64,000 bases of DNA from Microbacterium sp. XT11 (GCF_001513675.1 NZ_CP013859.1:1081-65080), one strand, 5' to 3'; counted from the stretch's first letter, positions 15,760 to 24,914 are shown. Notes: generated by a model not told the origin, from the sequence alone. Translations and numbers: made by a program.

Positions 15760-16476
15760 TCAGCCGATCAGCTCAGCGACGCGTCGCCGGATCTCGGCCG
15801 CGATGTCGTCGACGGATGCCGATGCATCCACCACGAGGAAGCGCTGGGGCTCGGCGGCCGCGAGGTCGAGGTACGCGTCGCGCACCCGCCCGTGGAACTC
15901 GGCCTTCTCGGCCTCCAGCCGGTCGAACGGCTTGTCCGCGGAGTCGAGCCTGGTGCGGGCCTCGCCGGGGTCGAGGTCGAGCAGGACCGTGAGGTCGGGC
16001 AGCGCTCCTTCGGCCGCCCACAGCGACAACGAGCGGATCTCGTGGCCGTCGAGTACGCGTCCGGCCCCCTGATACGCGACCGACGAGTCGAGATAACGGT
16101 CTTGCAACACGATCTCGCCGCGCTCGAGCGCCGGTCGCACGACCGTCGCCACATGGTGCGCGCGATCGGCCGCATAGAGCAGAGCTTCAGCCCGCGGTGC
16201 GATGTCACCACGATGGTGCAAGACGATCTCGCGGATCAGCTGCCCCACCGCGGAGCCGCCCGGCTCGCGCGTGCGCACGACCGTCCGTCCGGCATCCGTC
16301 AGCCAGCGGGTGAGGATCTCTGCCTGGGTGGTCTTGCCCGAGCCGTCTCCGCCCTCGAGCGTGATCCACAGCCCGCGGCGCGCCTCCACCTGCCCGCCGC
16401 TGGTCTCCGCGGCGCCGGCACCGTCGCCCGTGTCGGCGGCGCCGCTCCCCTGGTTCACCTCGCCCACCCCTGTCAC
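15760..16476 (-). CDS. tmk: Thymidylate kinase
   Basis: The 238-residue protein phosphorylates dTMP to dTDP. The P-loop GGDGSGKTT, the dTMP-binding DRYLDSSVAYQG and TREPGGSAVGQLIR are all present. The first 30 or so residues (Gly/Ala/Glu-rich) are not part of the fold, so translation may start later, for example near VEARRGLWITLEG. The GTG at 16476 overlaps the topA stop, which favours coupled translation from there. It is in an apparent operon topA-tmk-holB-lipoprotein. Confidence 0.93.
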   Translation of the reverse strand: MTGVGEVNQGSGAADTGDGAGAAETSGGQVEARRGLWITLEGGDGSGKTTQAEILTRWLTDAGRTVVRTREPGGSAVGQLIREIVLHHRGDIAPRAEALLYAADRAHHVATVVRPALERGEIVLQDRYLDSSVAYQGAGRVLDGHEIRSLSLWAAEGALPDLTVLLDLDPGEARTRLDSADKPFDRLEAEKAEFHGRVRDAYLDLAAAEPQRFLVVDASASVDDIAAEIRRRVAELIG

Positions 16477-19334
16477 TGGGCGCGCTTCGCGGCGTTCGCG
16501 GCCCTCGTCGCCGCGGCCTTCTTCGCAGCAGCGGAACGTGCGGCCGCCTTCTCGGCATCCGTCGCTCCGGAGGCTGCGGACTTCTTCGCGGAAGCCTTCT
16601 TCGCCGGAGCCTTCTTCGCCGGAGCCTTCTTCGCCGGAGCCTTCTTGGCGGGAGCCTTCTTGGCGGGCGCCTTCCTGGCCGCGCCTCGCTTGGGGGCGGG
16701 GCCCTTGGCACGCTTGTCGGCGAGCATCTGCACGGCGAGCTCGAACGTGATGTCCTCGGGCTTCTGCCCCCGCGGGATCGTCACGTTGGTCTCTCCGTCG
16801 GTGACATAGGGGCCGAAGCGCCCGTCGCGGACACGGATCGGCTTGCCGCTCACGGGGTCGGCGTCGAACTCGGCGAGCGCGCTCGACGCCCGACGCGCAC
16901 CGTACTTCGGCTGGGCGTAGATCTCCAGCGCCTGCTCGAGGGTGACGTCGAAGATCTGCGATTCGCTCTCCAGAGACCGCGAGTCGGCCCCCTTCTTGAG
17001 GTACGGCCCGAAGCGTCCGTTCTGGGCCGTGATCTCCTCGCCCGTGGCCGGGTCGGTGCCGACGACGCGCGGAAGACTGAGCAGCTTGAGCGCCGTGTCG
17101 AGGTCGATCGTGTCGACCGACATCGAGCGGAACAGCGAAGCGGTGCGCGGCTTCGGCGCAGCCTCCTTCTTCGTTCCACGCTTGGGCTTGGGCGTCTCCA
17201 CGACCTCGCCGGTCGCCTCGTCGACCTGGGCGTCGTCCGAGACGGGGTCGTTCTCCTGCACGTAGGGGCCGAACCGCCCGTCCTTGACGACGATGATCTT
17301 GCCGTTCTCGGGGTTCTCGCCCAGCACGCGGTCACCGGCCACCGGCGCGTCGATGAGCTCCTGCGCCTTCGCGGGCGTGAGCTCGTCGGGCGCGAGGTCT
17401 TCGGGCACGTTGACGATGCGCGGCTTCTCGTCCGGAGCGTCGGGGTTGATCACCTCGAGGTACGGGCCGTACTTGCCGAACCGCAGGGTGGCGGTGTCGG
17501 TGATGCGGGTGGAGTTCAGCGCTCGCGCGTCGATCTCGCCCAGGTTGTCGACCACCTGCCGGAGCCCGACCTGGTTCTCCGACCCGTAGTAGAACGACTT
17601 CAGCCACTCCACCCGCTTCTGCTCGCCGCGGGCGATCGCGTCGAGGTCGTCTTCGAGGGCCGCCGTGAAGTCGTAGTCGATGAGGTCGGCGAAGTGCTCC
17701 TCGAGCAGGCGCACGACGCTGAACGCGAGCCAGGTCGGCACGAGGGCCTGACCGCGCTTGGTCGCGTAGCCGCGGTCGATGACCGTGCCGATGATGCTGG
17801 CGAACGTCGACGGGCGGCCGATGCCGTGCTCTTCGAGGGCCTTGACCAGTGAGGCTTCGGTGTATCGGGGCTTCGGGGTCGTGCGGTGCCCCTTCGCCTC
17901 GGCACCCGTGATCGACACCGTGTCGCCCACCGACACGGCGGGAAGCGACTGGTCGTCGGCGGCATCCTGCGAGTTGCGCTTCTCGTCGCGCCCTTCCTCG
18001 TATGCCTCCAGGAAGCCCTTGAAGGTGTACACGGTCCCCGAAGCGGTGAACTCGGCCGTGCGGTCACCCGCCTGCACCGACAGCGTGACCGTCGTGGTCT
18101 CGTACTTCGCGTCGGCCATCTGGCTCGCCACGGTGCGCTTCCAGATGAGGTCGTAGAGCCGCAGCTCCTCGCGGTCGAGCTCCCCCGAGACGGATGCCGG
18201 GGTGCGGAAGTTCTCCCCCGACGGACGGATCGCCTCGTGCGCCTCCTGCGCGTTCTTGCTCTTCGACTTGTATACGCGGGGCTTGAGCGGCACTGCGTTG
18301 TCGCCGTAGAGGGCCACGGCCTGGCTCCGCGCCGCCTGCACCGCCTGGGTGCTGAGCGCCGTGGAGTCGGTGCGCATATAGGTGATGTACCCCTTCTCGT
18401 AGAGGCGCTGCGCGACACTCATGGCCTGCTTGGCGCTCATCGAGAGCTTGCGTCCGGCCTCCTGCTGCATCGTGGAGGTGGTGAACGGCGCGTACGGGCT
18501 GCGCGTTCCCGGCTTCGCCTCGACCTTCGTGACGGACGCGGTGCCTGCCGCCTCGACCGCTGCGGCGAGCGCGGCGGCGGTCTGCTCGTCGAGGACGACG
18601 ACGGCCTTCTTGAGCGCTCCGGCGTCATCGAAATCGGTGCCCCGTGCGAGCTGTCCTCCGTCGACACGCACCAGCCGCACGCGGAAGCCCTGCGCGTCGG
18701 CGGCCGCGGTGGCCTCGACGTCCCAGTACTCCGCCGACACGAACGCCATGCGCTCGCGCTCCCTGTCGACGATCATGCGGGTGGCGGCAGACTGCACCCG
18801 TCCGGCGGACAGGCCCGTCTTCACCTTGTACCAGAGGACGGGAGAGACGTCCCACCCGTACAGGCGGTCGAGGATGCGGCGGGTCTCCTGCGCGTCGACC
18901 AGGGCATGATCGAGCTCACGGGTGTTGCCGACGGCGGCCTGGATCGCGTCCTTGGTGATCTCGTGGAACACCATGCGCTTGACGGGCACCTTGGGCTTGA
19001 GGGTCTCGAGCAGGTGCCACGCGATCGCCTCGCCTTCGCGGTCTTCATCGGTGGCGAGCAGGAGCTCGGATGCCGACTTCAGCGCGCGCTTGAGCTCGGC
19101 GACCGTCTTCGCCTTGCGATCGGACACCACGTAGTACGGGTCGAAGTCGTTCTCGACGTCGATCGAGTACTTGCCGTATGCCTCTTTATCGGCGGGCGGG
19201 ATGTCCTTCTTGTCGGCGAGGTCGCGGATGTGGCCGACGGAGCTGAGCACCTCGTAGTCGTCGCCGAGGTACCCCTGAATCGACCGCATCTTCGTCGGGG
19301 ACTCGACGATGACGAGCTTCTTGCCTTCAGCCAA
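16473..19334 (-). CDS. topA: DNA topoisomerase I
   Basis: I chose the TTG at 19334, eight bases after AAAGGA, because the conserved KKLVIVESPTKM follows at once; longer frames lack support. The 953-residue enzyme relaxes negatively supercoiled DNA. The Toprim metal site DEDREGEAIAW is near 96-106 and the catalytic Tyr319 lies in YITYMRTDS. Four C-terminal topoisomerase repeats (GRFGPYV-type, about residues 590-880) replace zinc fingers, as is usual in actinobacteria. The end is a Lys/Ala/Pro-rich tail made of KKAPA repeats that probably contacts DNA or RNA polymerase. Confidence 0.95.
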   Translation of the reverse strand: MAEGKKLVIVESPTKMRSIQGYLGDDYEVLSSVGHIRDLADKKDIPPADKEAYGKYSIDVENDFDPYYVVSDRKAKTVAELKRALKSASELLLATDEDREGEAIAWHLLETLKPKVPVKRMVFHEITKDAIQAAVGNTRELDHALVDAQETRRILDRLYGWDVSPVLWYKVKTGLSAGRVQSAATRMIVDRERERMAFVSAEYWDVEATAAADAQGFRVRLVRVDGGQLARGTDFDDAGALKKAVVVLDEQTAAALAAAVEAAGTASVTKVEAKPGTRSPYAPFTTSTMQQEAGRKLSMSAKQAMSVAQRLYEKGYITYMRTDSTALSTQAVQAARSQAVALYGDNAVPLKPRVYKSKSKNAQEAHEAIRPSGENFRTPASVSGELDREELRLYDLIWKRTVASQMADAKYETTTVTLSVQAGDRTAEFTASGTVYTFKGFLEAYEEGRDEKRNSQDAADDQSLPAVSVGDTVSITGAEAKGHRTTPKPRYTEASLVKALEEHGIGRPSTFASIIGTVIDRGYATKRGQALVPTWLAFSVVRLLEEHFADLIDYDFTAALEDDLDAIARGEQKRVEWLKSFYYGSENQVGLRQVVDNLGEIDARALNSTRITDTATLRFGKYGPYLEVINPDAPDEKPRIVNVPEDLAPDELTPAKAQELIDAPVAGDRVLGENPENGKIIVVKDGRFGPYVQENDPVSDDAQVDEATGEVVETPKPKRGTKKEAAPKPRTASLFRSMSVDTIDLDTALKLLSLPRVVGTDPATGEEITAQNGRFGPYLKKGADSRSLESESQIFDVTLEQALEIYAQPKYGARRASSALAEFDADPVSGKPIRVRDGRFGPYVTDGETNVTIPRGQKPEDITFELAVQMLADKRAKGPAPKRGAARKAPAKKAPAKKAPAKKAPAKKAPAKKASAKKSAASGATDAEKAAARSAAAKKAAATRAANAAKRAQ
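16597..16686 (-). repeat. topA: Tandem 15-bp repeats encoding KKAPA in the topA tail
   Basis: A 15-base unit close to GCCTTCTTCGCCGGA is repeated at least five times, with drift to GCCTTCTTGGCGGGA in the last copies. It encodes a basic unstructured tail. Copy number is likely to vary between strains. Confidence 0.7.
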
Positions 19335-19413
19335 GGGTGCGTCCTTTCTTCGAAGCACACCATACACACCACAGTGATGCGGGGGTTCACCGTGCACGTC
19401 GTATGAACAGCCG

Positions 19414-19743
19414 TCAGTTCCGCTCGGGTGGCCCGGCTCGGGCGCGGGAGACGGCAGCCAGACCAGCGTACGCCGCCTGGACCTGGACGGTCGCCACGAA
19501 CCCGTCGATCGCGCACTCGACGAGAGTGGCCCGTGAGGCCGCCGCGACCCTCGCCGCGACGTCGCACGGCCCCTCCTCGACGATGACGGCACCGCTGGCC
19601 GCGTCGGCCGCCGCCAGCGCCGCTGCGTCGGCTGCGCCCGCAGCGCGCTGGGCCGTGACTGCCGCACCCCCGATCGCGGCCAGGCCCAGAGAGAGCATGG
19701 CCGCGACCGAGAGCACGCCCGCGGCGAGCGCGGAACCAGCCAT
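19414..19743 (-). CDS. TadE-like secretion-neighbourhood protein (Rv3654c-like)
   Basis: The ATG at 19743 gives 109 residues: a short N-terminus, one membrane helix (about residues 5-30) and a small outer domain with two cysteines (EEGPCDVAARV and LVECAIDG) that could pair. This matches the TadE-like family found with TadA/B/C genes in actinobacteria (helicase/secretion neighbourhood). It is the last gene of the Tad locus. The role in pilus or secretion assembly is inferred from context. Confidence 0.75.
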   Translation of the reverse strand: MAGSALAAGVLSVAAMLSLGLAAIGGAAVTAQRAAGAADAAALAAADAASGAVIVEEGPCDVAARVAAASRATLVECAIDGFVATVQVQAAYAGLAAVSRARAGPPERN

Positions 19744-19759
19744 CAGCGGATCCCGCCGG

Positions 19760-20185
19760 TCATCGTCCACCGCCCAGCGCACAGCTCGATGCCGCGAGCG
19801 GGACGGAGACGAGCCCGGCGACCCTGGCGTCGGCGGACGTCGTGACGCACACGAGATCTCCCTCGTCCACGTGCGACAGCCGTGCGCCGGGCGCCGTGGC
19901 GGCGACCGCGCGGGCCGCGGCATCCGCTCCCTCACCGCGTCCGAGCAGGCGGGCGGCGTCGGCCGCGGCGTCTTGCAGCGACACCTGACGCGACGCCGCC
20001 CCGAGCGCGCCGGCGCCGAGCATCAGCGCGAGCACGACCGCGGGCAGAGCGAGGGCGAGCTCCGCCGCGACGGAGCCGCGGTCGCCCGTGAGCGGACCGC
20101 CCGTACGGCCCCTCGACTCGACATGCGCGCGTTCGTCCTTCGACGCGACGTGCGCACGCTCATCCTTGGGATGTTCGCGGTGCAT
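19760..20185 (-). CDS. TadE family pilus-assembly-like protein
   Basis: The ATG at 20185 overlaps the stop of the DUF4244 gene (TGATG). After a charged N-terminus with the duplicated KDERAHV, residues 40-80 show the TadE signature DRGSVAAELALALPAVVLAL: a Glu five residues into a hydrophobic helix after Gly, as in type IV prepilin-like proteins processed by TadV-type peptidases. The outer part is about 60 residues with two cysteines. The product is 141 residues. Confidence 0.8.
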   Translation of the reverse strand: MHREHPKDERAHVASKDERAHVESRGRTGGPLTGDRGSVAAELALALPAVVLALMLGAGALGAASRQVSLQDAAADAARLLGRGEGADAAARAVAATAPGARLSHVDEGDLVCVTTSADARVAGLVSVPLAASSCALGGGR

Positions 20186-20382
20186 CAGGCCACCGTGAGG
20201 GCGCGGCGCACGAGATCGGTGAGGATGCCGCGGACCTCGTCTGACCGCATGATCACGACGAGCAGTCCGGCGAACGCGACCGCCGCCATCGTGGTGATGG
20301 CGTACTCGGCCGTGGCCGCCCCCGTGTCGTCTCCGAACAGCGACGAGGCGCGGCGGCGGGTCAGTGCGGGAAGGGTGTTCAT
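20185..20382 (-). CDS. DUF4244 Flp-pilin-like protein (65 aa)
   Basis: The ATG at 20382 has GAGGA five bases upstream; an ATG at 20400 is less well placed. The short protein has a basic leader, then DDTGAATAEYAITTMAAVAF, which resembles the cleavage site and helix of Flp pilins (Gly-Ala-x-x-x-Glu-Tyr). This is the DUF4244 family, always found in actinobacterial Tad loci. It may be the structural pilin of a minimal pseudopilus. Confidence 0.8.
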   Translation of the reverse strand: MNTLPALTRRRASSLFGDDTGAATAEYAITTMAAVAFAGLLVVIMRSDEVRGILTDLVRRALTVA

Positions 20383-20513
20383 CGGTTCCTCTTTCTTCAT
20401 GTTCGTCTCTCTTTCTTCGGGGCATGCCGCCTCCACGGCACGCCGGGTGGTCCGGGCCTGCGCGCGGGGCGCCTGCCACGGGTGGTGCGGGTCGGATCGA
20501 GGGTGCGGGTGTC

Positions 20514-21440
20514 TCATAGGTCGACACCTCCCAGCGGTAGCGGGGTCGACGTGAGCACGCTGAGGATCAGCGGAGCCACGCCGAGCAGGAGGAAGGACGG
20601 CAAGGTGCAGATCCCCAGCGGGAGCAGGAGCCGTGTCGACAGCGCAGACGCCCTCAGCCGCCCCGCCACCCGTGCGTCGTGCCGCTCCTGCGCGGCTGAG
20701 GCCCGCAGCAGCTCGACGGCGGGAACGCCCGCTGTGCGGGACAGGTCGAGGACATTGCGGATGCGCTCCTCTCCCCCGAGGTGCGACGCAGGGCTCTCCG
20801 CGACGAGACGCAGCGCGCGATCGACCGAGGCTCCGCCGGAGAGGGCGACGGCGACGAGCTCCGCCTGCATGCCCGGCGTGCCCGGTTCGGGTTGGGCGCG
20901 CGCGAGCAGGCGACGCGTCCAGGACCGCGCGAGCACGACGAGACCGAGGCCCGCGACGACGCAGACGCCGCCCGCCGGGTTGCTCGTCACGGCGCCGATC
21001 GTGTCGAATCCGAGTGCCGCACCGAGCAGGAGGCCGGCGAGCGGCATCCAGAGAAGCAGCCGCGCTGTGCCGGCCGGCTCCGCCAGGGCGATGCGCACGT
21101 CGTCGGCTGCGGCAGCCGCGTCTCGCAGGGTTTCGGCGAGCATGCGGAGCACCTCGGCGAGGGGCGCGCCGACCGTGGTCGCGATCTCCCACGCGGCGGC
21201 CAGGTCGACCCACGGCCCTCCTTCCTGCTCGATCGCGGTGACGAGCGGCGTGCCCTCATCGGCGCGATCGACGATCGCGGCCGCATGCGCGTCGCCTGTC
21301 TCCGCCAGGTGGCGCCACGCCACCAGGGGCACGGCGCCGGCCTGCAGCAGCACCGCCAGGGTCTGCACCGACGCCGCCGCTTCGGCGGGGTCACCCTGCA
21401 TCGCGCCCCGAGCATGCCGCCGCCGACGCTGGCTCACCAT
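20514..21440 (-). CDS. Type II secretion F-domain protein (TadB/TadC type)
   Basis: The 308-residue membrane protein has T2SSF-domain features: cytoplasmic helices with AAWEIATTVGAPLAEVL, a central membrane pair (about residues 125-175), a second helical bundle with ALSGGASVDRALRLVAES, and a final membrane segment. It is the inner-membrane platform on which the TadA motor acts. Most Tad loci have separate TadB and TadC; here one gene holds two half-domains. The ATG at 21440 overlaps the tadA stop. Confidence 0.8.
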   Translation of the reverse strand: MVSQRRRRHARGAMQGDPAEAAASVQTLAVLLQAGAVPLVAWRHLAETGDAHAAAIVDRADEGTPLVTAIEQEGGPWVDLAAAWEIATTVGAPLAEVLRMLAETLRDAAAAADDVRIALAEPAGTARLLLWMPLAGLLLGAALGFDTIGAVTSNPAGGVCVVAGLGLVVLARSWTRRLLARAQPEPGTPGMQAELVAVALSGGASVDRALRLVAESPASHLGGEERIRNVLDLSRTAGVPAVELLRASAAQERHDARVAGRLRASALSTRLLLPLGICTLPSFLLLGVAPLILSVLTSTPLPLGGVDL

Positions 21441-22447
21441 GGGTGCACCTCCTCGATGCCGAGCCTGTCGGCGACGAGCGTGAGGCGACCCGCCTGGGCT
21501 ATGCGCCGCGTGCCGCCAGGGTCGCGCTCGAGATGCAGCACGATCGTGAAGGCGCTGACCGCCTGGCGCGCGAGCGCAGTGGCGTCCATGCCGGCGAGGG
21601 CGCCGAGCGCCTCGAGGCGCGCAGGGACGTCTCGAAGCCCGCTGGCATGCATCGTGCCCGCGCCACCGTCGTGCCCGGTGTTGAGCGCGGTGAGGAGCTC
21701 TCGCACCTCCTCGCCTCGGCATTCGCCCACGACGAGGCGATCGGGGCGCATCCGCAACGACTCCCTGACCAGACGCGCGAGGCTGATCTCTCCCGCGCCC
21801 TCGAGGTTCGCCTGCCGCGCTTCGAGGGCGACGTGATGCGGATGGCGCGGACGCAGCTCGGCGACGTCTTCGATGGTGACGATGCGCTCGCCCTCCGAGG
21901 CCGCGGAGAGCAGTGCGGAGAGCAGCGTGGTCTTTCCCGTGCCCGTTCCGCCGGTGATGAGGAGGTTCGCGCGCTCGGCGACGAGACGCAGCAGCCACGC
22001 GTGCTGCCGCGCATCGAGAGAGCCGAGGCCGGCGAGCGCGTCGAGGTCGGCTGCGCGCACTCGCGGGATGCGGATCGACAGCGCCGTGCCCTTCGTCGAC
22101 ACCGGCGCGAGCACCGCGTGTACGCGGATGCCGGAGTCGAGCCGGACGTCGACGCACGGGGCCTGGTCGTCGAGGTGGCGTCCTCCGAGCGCGACCAGGG
22201 CGACCGCCAGGTCGCGGACCTCGCGCTCCGAGGCGCTCCAGCCGTCGACCTTCTCGGCGCCTGAGCCGCGATCGACGAACAGTCCGGACGAGCCGTTGAC
22301 GAAGACATCGGTGACCCGCGTGTCCGCGCAGTGCTCGGCCAGCGGTCCGAAGGCCGGATCGAGTGTGATCGCCGCGTCTCGGGCGTCTGCGGCACCTGCC
22401 CGCGTCGCGCGAGGCGTCCGCGGCTGGAAGACGAAGGAATCGGGCAT
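21434..22447 (-). CDS. tadA: TadA-type secretion ATPase
   Basis: The 337-residue hexameric ATPase drives Tad/Flp pilus assembly. It has an N-terminal domain with the VFVNGSSGLFVDRG pattern, Walker A GGTGTGKTT, Asp box TIEDVAELRP, Walker B LVVGECRGEEV and His box GTMHASG. The septum-site (Ssd/CpaE-like) gene that often precedes it in actinobacteria is absent; upstream is an intergenic region and the divergent acs. Confidence 0.88.
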   Translation of the reverse strand: MPDSFVFQPRTPRATRAGAADARDAAITLDPAFGPLAEHCADTRVTDVFVNGSSGLFVDRGSGAEKVDGWSASEREVRDLAVALVALGGRHLDDQAPCVDVRLDSGIRVHAVLAPVSTKGTALSIRIPRVRAADLDALAGLGSLDARQHAWLLRLVAERANLLITGGTGTGKTTLLSALLSAASEGERIVTIEDVAELRPRHPHHVALEARQANLEGAGEISLARLVRESLRMRPDRLVVGECRGEEVRELLTALNTGHDGGAGTMHASGLRDVPARLEALGALAGMDATALARQAVSAFTIVLHLERDPGGTRRIAQAGRLTLVADRLGIEEVHPW

Positions 22448-22614
22448 GCCCCGACGCTAGGCACGATGCCGATGCTGCGCGTCGGACGCGAGGCGATCCG
22501 CCCGAGCGCTGTGCACAACTCGAGGGAACAGGCATCCGTGCAGAAACGGTGCGCACGTCGGCGACGATGGCGACCCCGCCGTCTGGCACGTGACGAGAGC
22601 GCTCTCAACGGAAT

Positions 22615-22649
22615 GGGCGGCATCTCACGGGGGGAATGAGATGCCGCCC
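22615..22649. repeat. Perfect 13-bp inverted repeat (hairpin) upstream of acs
   Basis: GGGCGGCATCTCA (22615-22627) is matched by TGAGATGCCGCCC (22637-22649) with a nine-base loop. There is no following T-tract on either strand, so a simple intrinsic terminator is unlikely. It may shape an acs leader, bind a regulator, or be a short mobile palindrome. Confidence 0.6.
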
Positions 22650-22793
22650 ACGGCACGTCAACCGATCGGGGGAATCGGGCGCACCAAGGCCGGAATAGAT
22701 TTCGGCTGTCGTCGAGTGTACGCAAGGCGACCGTCCTGACAAAACCGGCACGACTACTGACTTTCGGCAGTATGCGGTGACAGGGGTCGGGAC

Positions 22794-22799
22794 TAGATT
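22794..22799 (+). promoter_or_regulatory. acs: Possible acs promoter -10
   Basis: TAGATT lies 72 bases upstream of the acs ATG and fits TANNNT. No good -35 is seen at 17 bases upstream, so the site may need an activator, as acetate genes often do. The call is tentative. Confidence 0.3.
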
Positions 22800-22870
22800 C
22801 ACCCTGACTTGATCACGCGACGCGAGATCACACCCGCACGACCCGCATTGCCGCAAAGGAGCGCCTGCCG

Positions 22871-24838
22871 ATGAGCAGTCAGATCGATCACCTTCTCGAT
22901 GAGACCCGCCAGTTCCCGCCGTCGGAGGAGTTCGTCGCGCAGTCGATCTCCTCTCCCGAGCTGTACGAGCGCGCCGCAGCCGACCGCGAAGCGTTCTGGG
23001 CCGACCAGGCGCGCGAGCTCCTGCACTGGCACACCCCGTTCACGCAGGTGCTGGACTGGTCGAACCCCCCGTTCGCCAAGTGGTTCGACGACGGCGAGCT
23101 CAACGTGGCATACAACTGCCTCGACAGGCATGTCGAGGCAGGGAACGGCGACCGCATCGCCCTGTACTGGGAGGGCGAGCCAGGCGACTCCCGCGCCATC
23201 ACCTACGCCGAGCTGACCGAAGAGGTCAAGCGTGCGGCGAACGCGCTCAGCGACCTCGGAATCAGCCACGGCGACCGCGTGGCGATCTACCTGCCGATGA
23301 TCCCCGAGGCCATCGTTTCGATGCTCGCCGTCGCACGCCTCGGCGCCATTCACTCCGTCGTGTTCGGCGGGTTCAGCGCCGACAGCCTGCGGTCGCGCAT
23401 CGACGACGCGGGCGCGAAGCTCGTGATCACGGCAGACGGCGGCTACCGCAAGGGCCGCGTCTCCGCACTGAAGCCCGCCGTCGACCAGGCGCTCGCCGAC
23501 CGCGGTGAGGGCGAGCAGCAGACGGTCGAGCACGTGCTCGTCGTCAAGCGCGGCGAGAACGAGGTCGACTGGACCGAGGGCCGTGACATCTGGTGGCACG
23601 ACGTCGTGCCCGCGGCATCCGCCGAGCACGAGGCGCAGGCGTTCCCGGCGGAGAACCCGCTGTACATCCTCTACACCTCGGGCACCACGGGAAAACCGAA
23701 GGGCATCCTGCACACCTCGGGCGGCTACCTCACCCAGGCGGCGTACTCGCACAAGTACGTCTTCGACCTTCACCCCGAGACCGATGTGTACTGGTGCACG
23801 GCTGACATCGGCTGGGTCACCGGCCACAGCTACGTCGCCTACGGCCCGCTCGCCAACGGGGCGACCCAGGTGCTCTACGAAGGGACGCCCGACTCCCCTC
23901 ACCCCGGACGCTGGTGGGAGATCATCGAGAAGTACAAGGTGTCGATCTTCTACACGGCACCCACGGCGATCCGCTCGTTCATGAAGATCGGCCGCAGCGT
24001 TCCGAAGAAGTTCGACCTCTCGTCTCTGCGCGTGCTCGGATCGGTGGGCGAGCCCATCAACCCCGAGGCATGGATGTGGTACCGCGAGGTCATCGGCGGC
24101 GGCAAGACCCCCATCGTCGACACGTGGTGGCAGACCGAGACGGGGGCCATCATGGTCTCGCCGCTCCCAGGTGTCACTGCCACCAAGCCCGGCTCGGCCC
24201 AGGTCCCGCTGCCCGGGATCTCGATCGACGTCGTCGACGAATCCGGCACGGAGGTCGGCAACGGCAACGGCGGGCTGCTCGTCATCACGAAGCCGTGGCC
24301 GAGCATGCTCCGCGGCATCTGGGGCGACCCGGAGCGCTACAAGGAGACCTACTGGGAGAAGTTCGAGGAGCAGGGATACTACTTCGCCGGCGACGGTGCG
24401 CGCCTCGATGACGACGGAGACCTCTGGCTGCTCGGACGCGTCGACGATGTCATGAACGTGTCGGGCCACCGGCTCTCGACGGCCGAGATCGAGTCGTCGC
24501 TCGTGGCGCACGAGGCGACGGCCGAGGCTGCCGTGGTCGGCGCGTCCGACGAGACGACCGGCCAGGCGGTGGTCGCCTTCGTCATCATCAAGGAGAGCTA
24601 CCTCGCCGAGCACGACCCTGCGGGCCTCGCTCAGCAGCTGCGTCAGTGGGTGGGCGAGCAGATCGGCGCCATCGCGCGGCCGCGCGACGTCTACATCGTC
24701 GGCGAACTGCCCAAGACCCGCTCCGGCAAGATCATGCGTCGCCTGCTGCGAGACGTGGCGGAGGGCCGCGAGGTCGGTGACACGACGACCCTGGCCGACA
24801 CCGCGGTCATGAGCATCATCTCGGCACAGGTCAAGTAG
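22871..24838 (+). CDS. acs: Acetyl-CoA synthetase
   Basis: The 655-residue AMP-forming enzyme activates acetate to acetyl-CoA. Key motifs are YTSGTTGKPKG (AMP/phosphate binding), WWQTETG, YYFAGDGARLDDDGDLWLLGR, VDDVMNVSGHR and the C-terminal PKTRSGKIMRR, whose Lys is the usual site of regulatory acetylation. The N-terminal LDWSNPPFAKWFDDGELN is typical of bacterial Acs. It is monocistronic, flanked by a hairpin upstream and a terminator downstream. With pta-ackA elsewhere in the window, the cell has both acetate routes. Confidence 0.96.
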   Translation: MSSQIDHLLDETRQFPPSEEFVAQSISSPELYERAAADREAFWADQARELLHWHTPFTQVLDWSNPPFAKWFDDGELNVAYNCLDRHVEAGNGDRIALYWEGEPGDSRAITYAELTEEVKRAANALSDLGISHGDRVAIYLPMIPEAIVSMLAVARLGAIHSVVFGGFSADSLRSRIDDAGAKLVITADGGYRKGRVSALKPAVDQALADRGEGEQQTVEHVLVVKRGENEVDWTEGRDIWWHDVVPAASAEHEAQAFPAENPLYILYTSGTTGKPKGILHTSGGYLTQAAYSHKYVFDLHPETDVYWCTADIGWVTGHSYVAYGPLANGATQVLYEGTPDSPHPGRWWEIIEKYKVSIFYTAPTAIRSFMKIGRSVPKKFDLSSLRVLGSVGEPINPEAWMWYREVIGGGKTPIVDTWWQTETGAIMVSPLPGVTATKPGSAQVPLPGISIDVVDESGTEVGNGNGGLLVITKPWPSMLRGIWGDPERYKETYWEKFEEQGYYFAGDGARLDDDGDLWLLGRVDDVMNVSGHRLSTAEIESSLVAHEATAEAAVVGASDETTGQAVVAFVIIKESYLAEHDPAGLAQQLRQWVGEQIGAIARPRDVYIVGELPKTRSGKIMRRLLRDVAEGREVGDTTTLADTAVMSIISAQVK

Positions 24839-24847
24839 CCGGAGTCC

Positions 24848-24914
24848 GCCGAGACCCCGTCTCAACGCCGAGACCCCCTCGCATTCGCGTGAATGAGAGG
24901 GGGTCTCGGCGTTG
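24848..24914. terminator. Bidirectional terminator between acs and ridA
   Basis: An 18-bp perfect stem, CAACGCCGAGACCCCCTC (24863-24880) with its complement at 24897-24914, encloses a 16-base loop. The convergent genes acs and ridA share it. A partial copy of the left arm, CGCCGAGACCCC, sits at 24848-24859. T-tracts are short. Confidence 0.75.

Larger units (their letters stand above)
22448..22870. other. 423-base intergenic region between tadA and acs
   Basis: The region separates divergent genes. It contains a strong hairpin at 22615-22649, a possible acs -10 (TAGATT, 22794-22799), and AAAGGAG nine or so bases before the acs ATG. A short open frame at 22605-22856 on the minus strand has cysteine-rich, biased composition and I do not accept it as a gene. 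No tRNA or known riboswitch is seen. Confidence 0.6.

Noticed and set aside
22605..22856. 83-codon leftward frame in the tadA-acs gap
   Set aside because: No ribosome-binding site or family, it spans the hairpin and the acs promoter region, and its residues reflect GC-rich intergenic DNA.
22799..24865. Leftward frame antisense to acs
   Set aside because: It mirrors the acs reading frame; acs motifs are complete on the plus strand.
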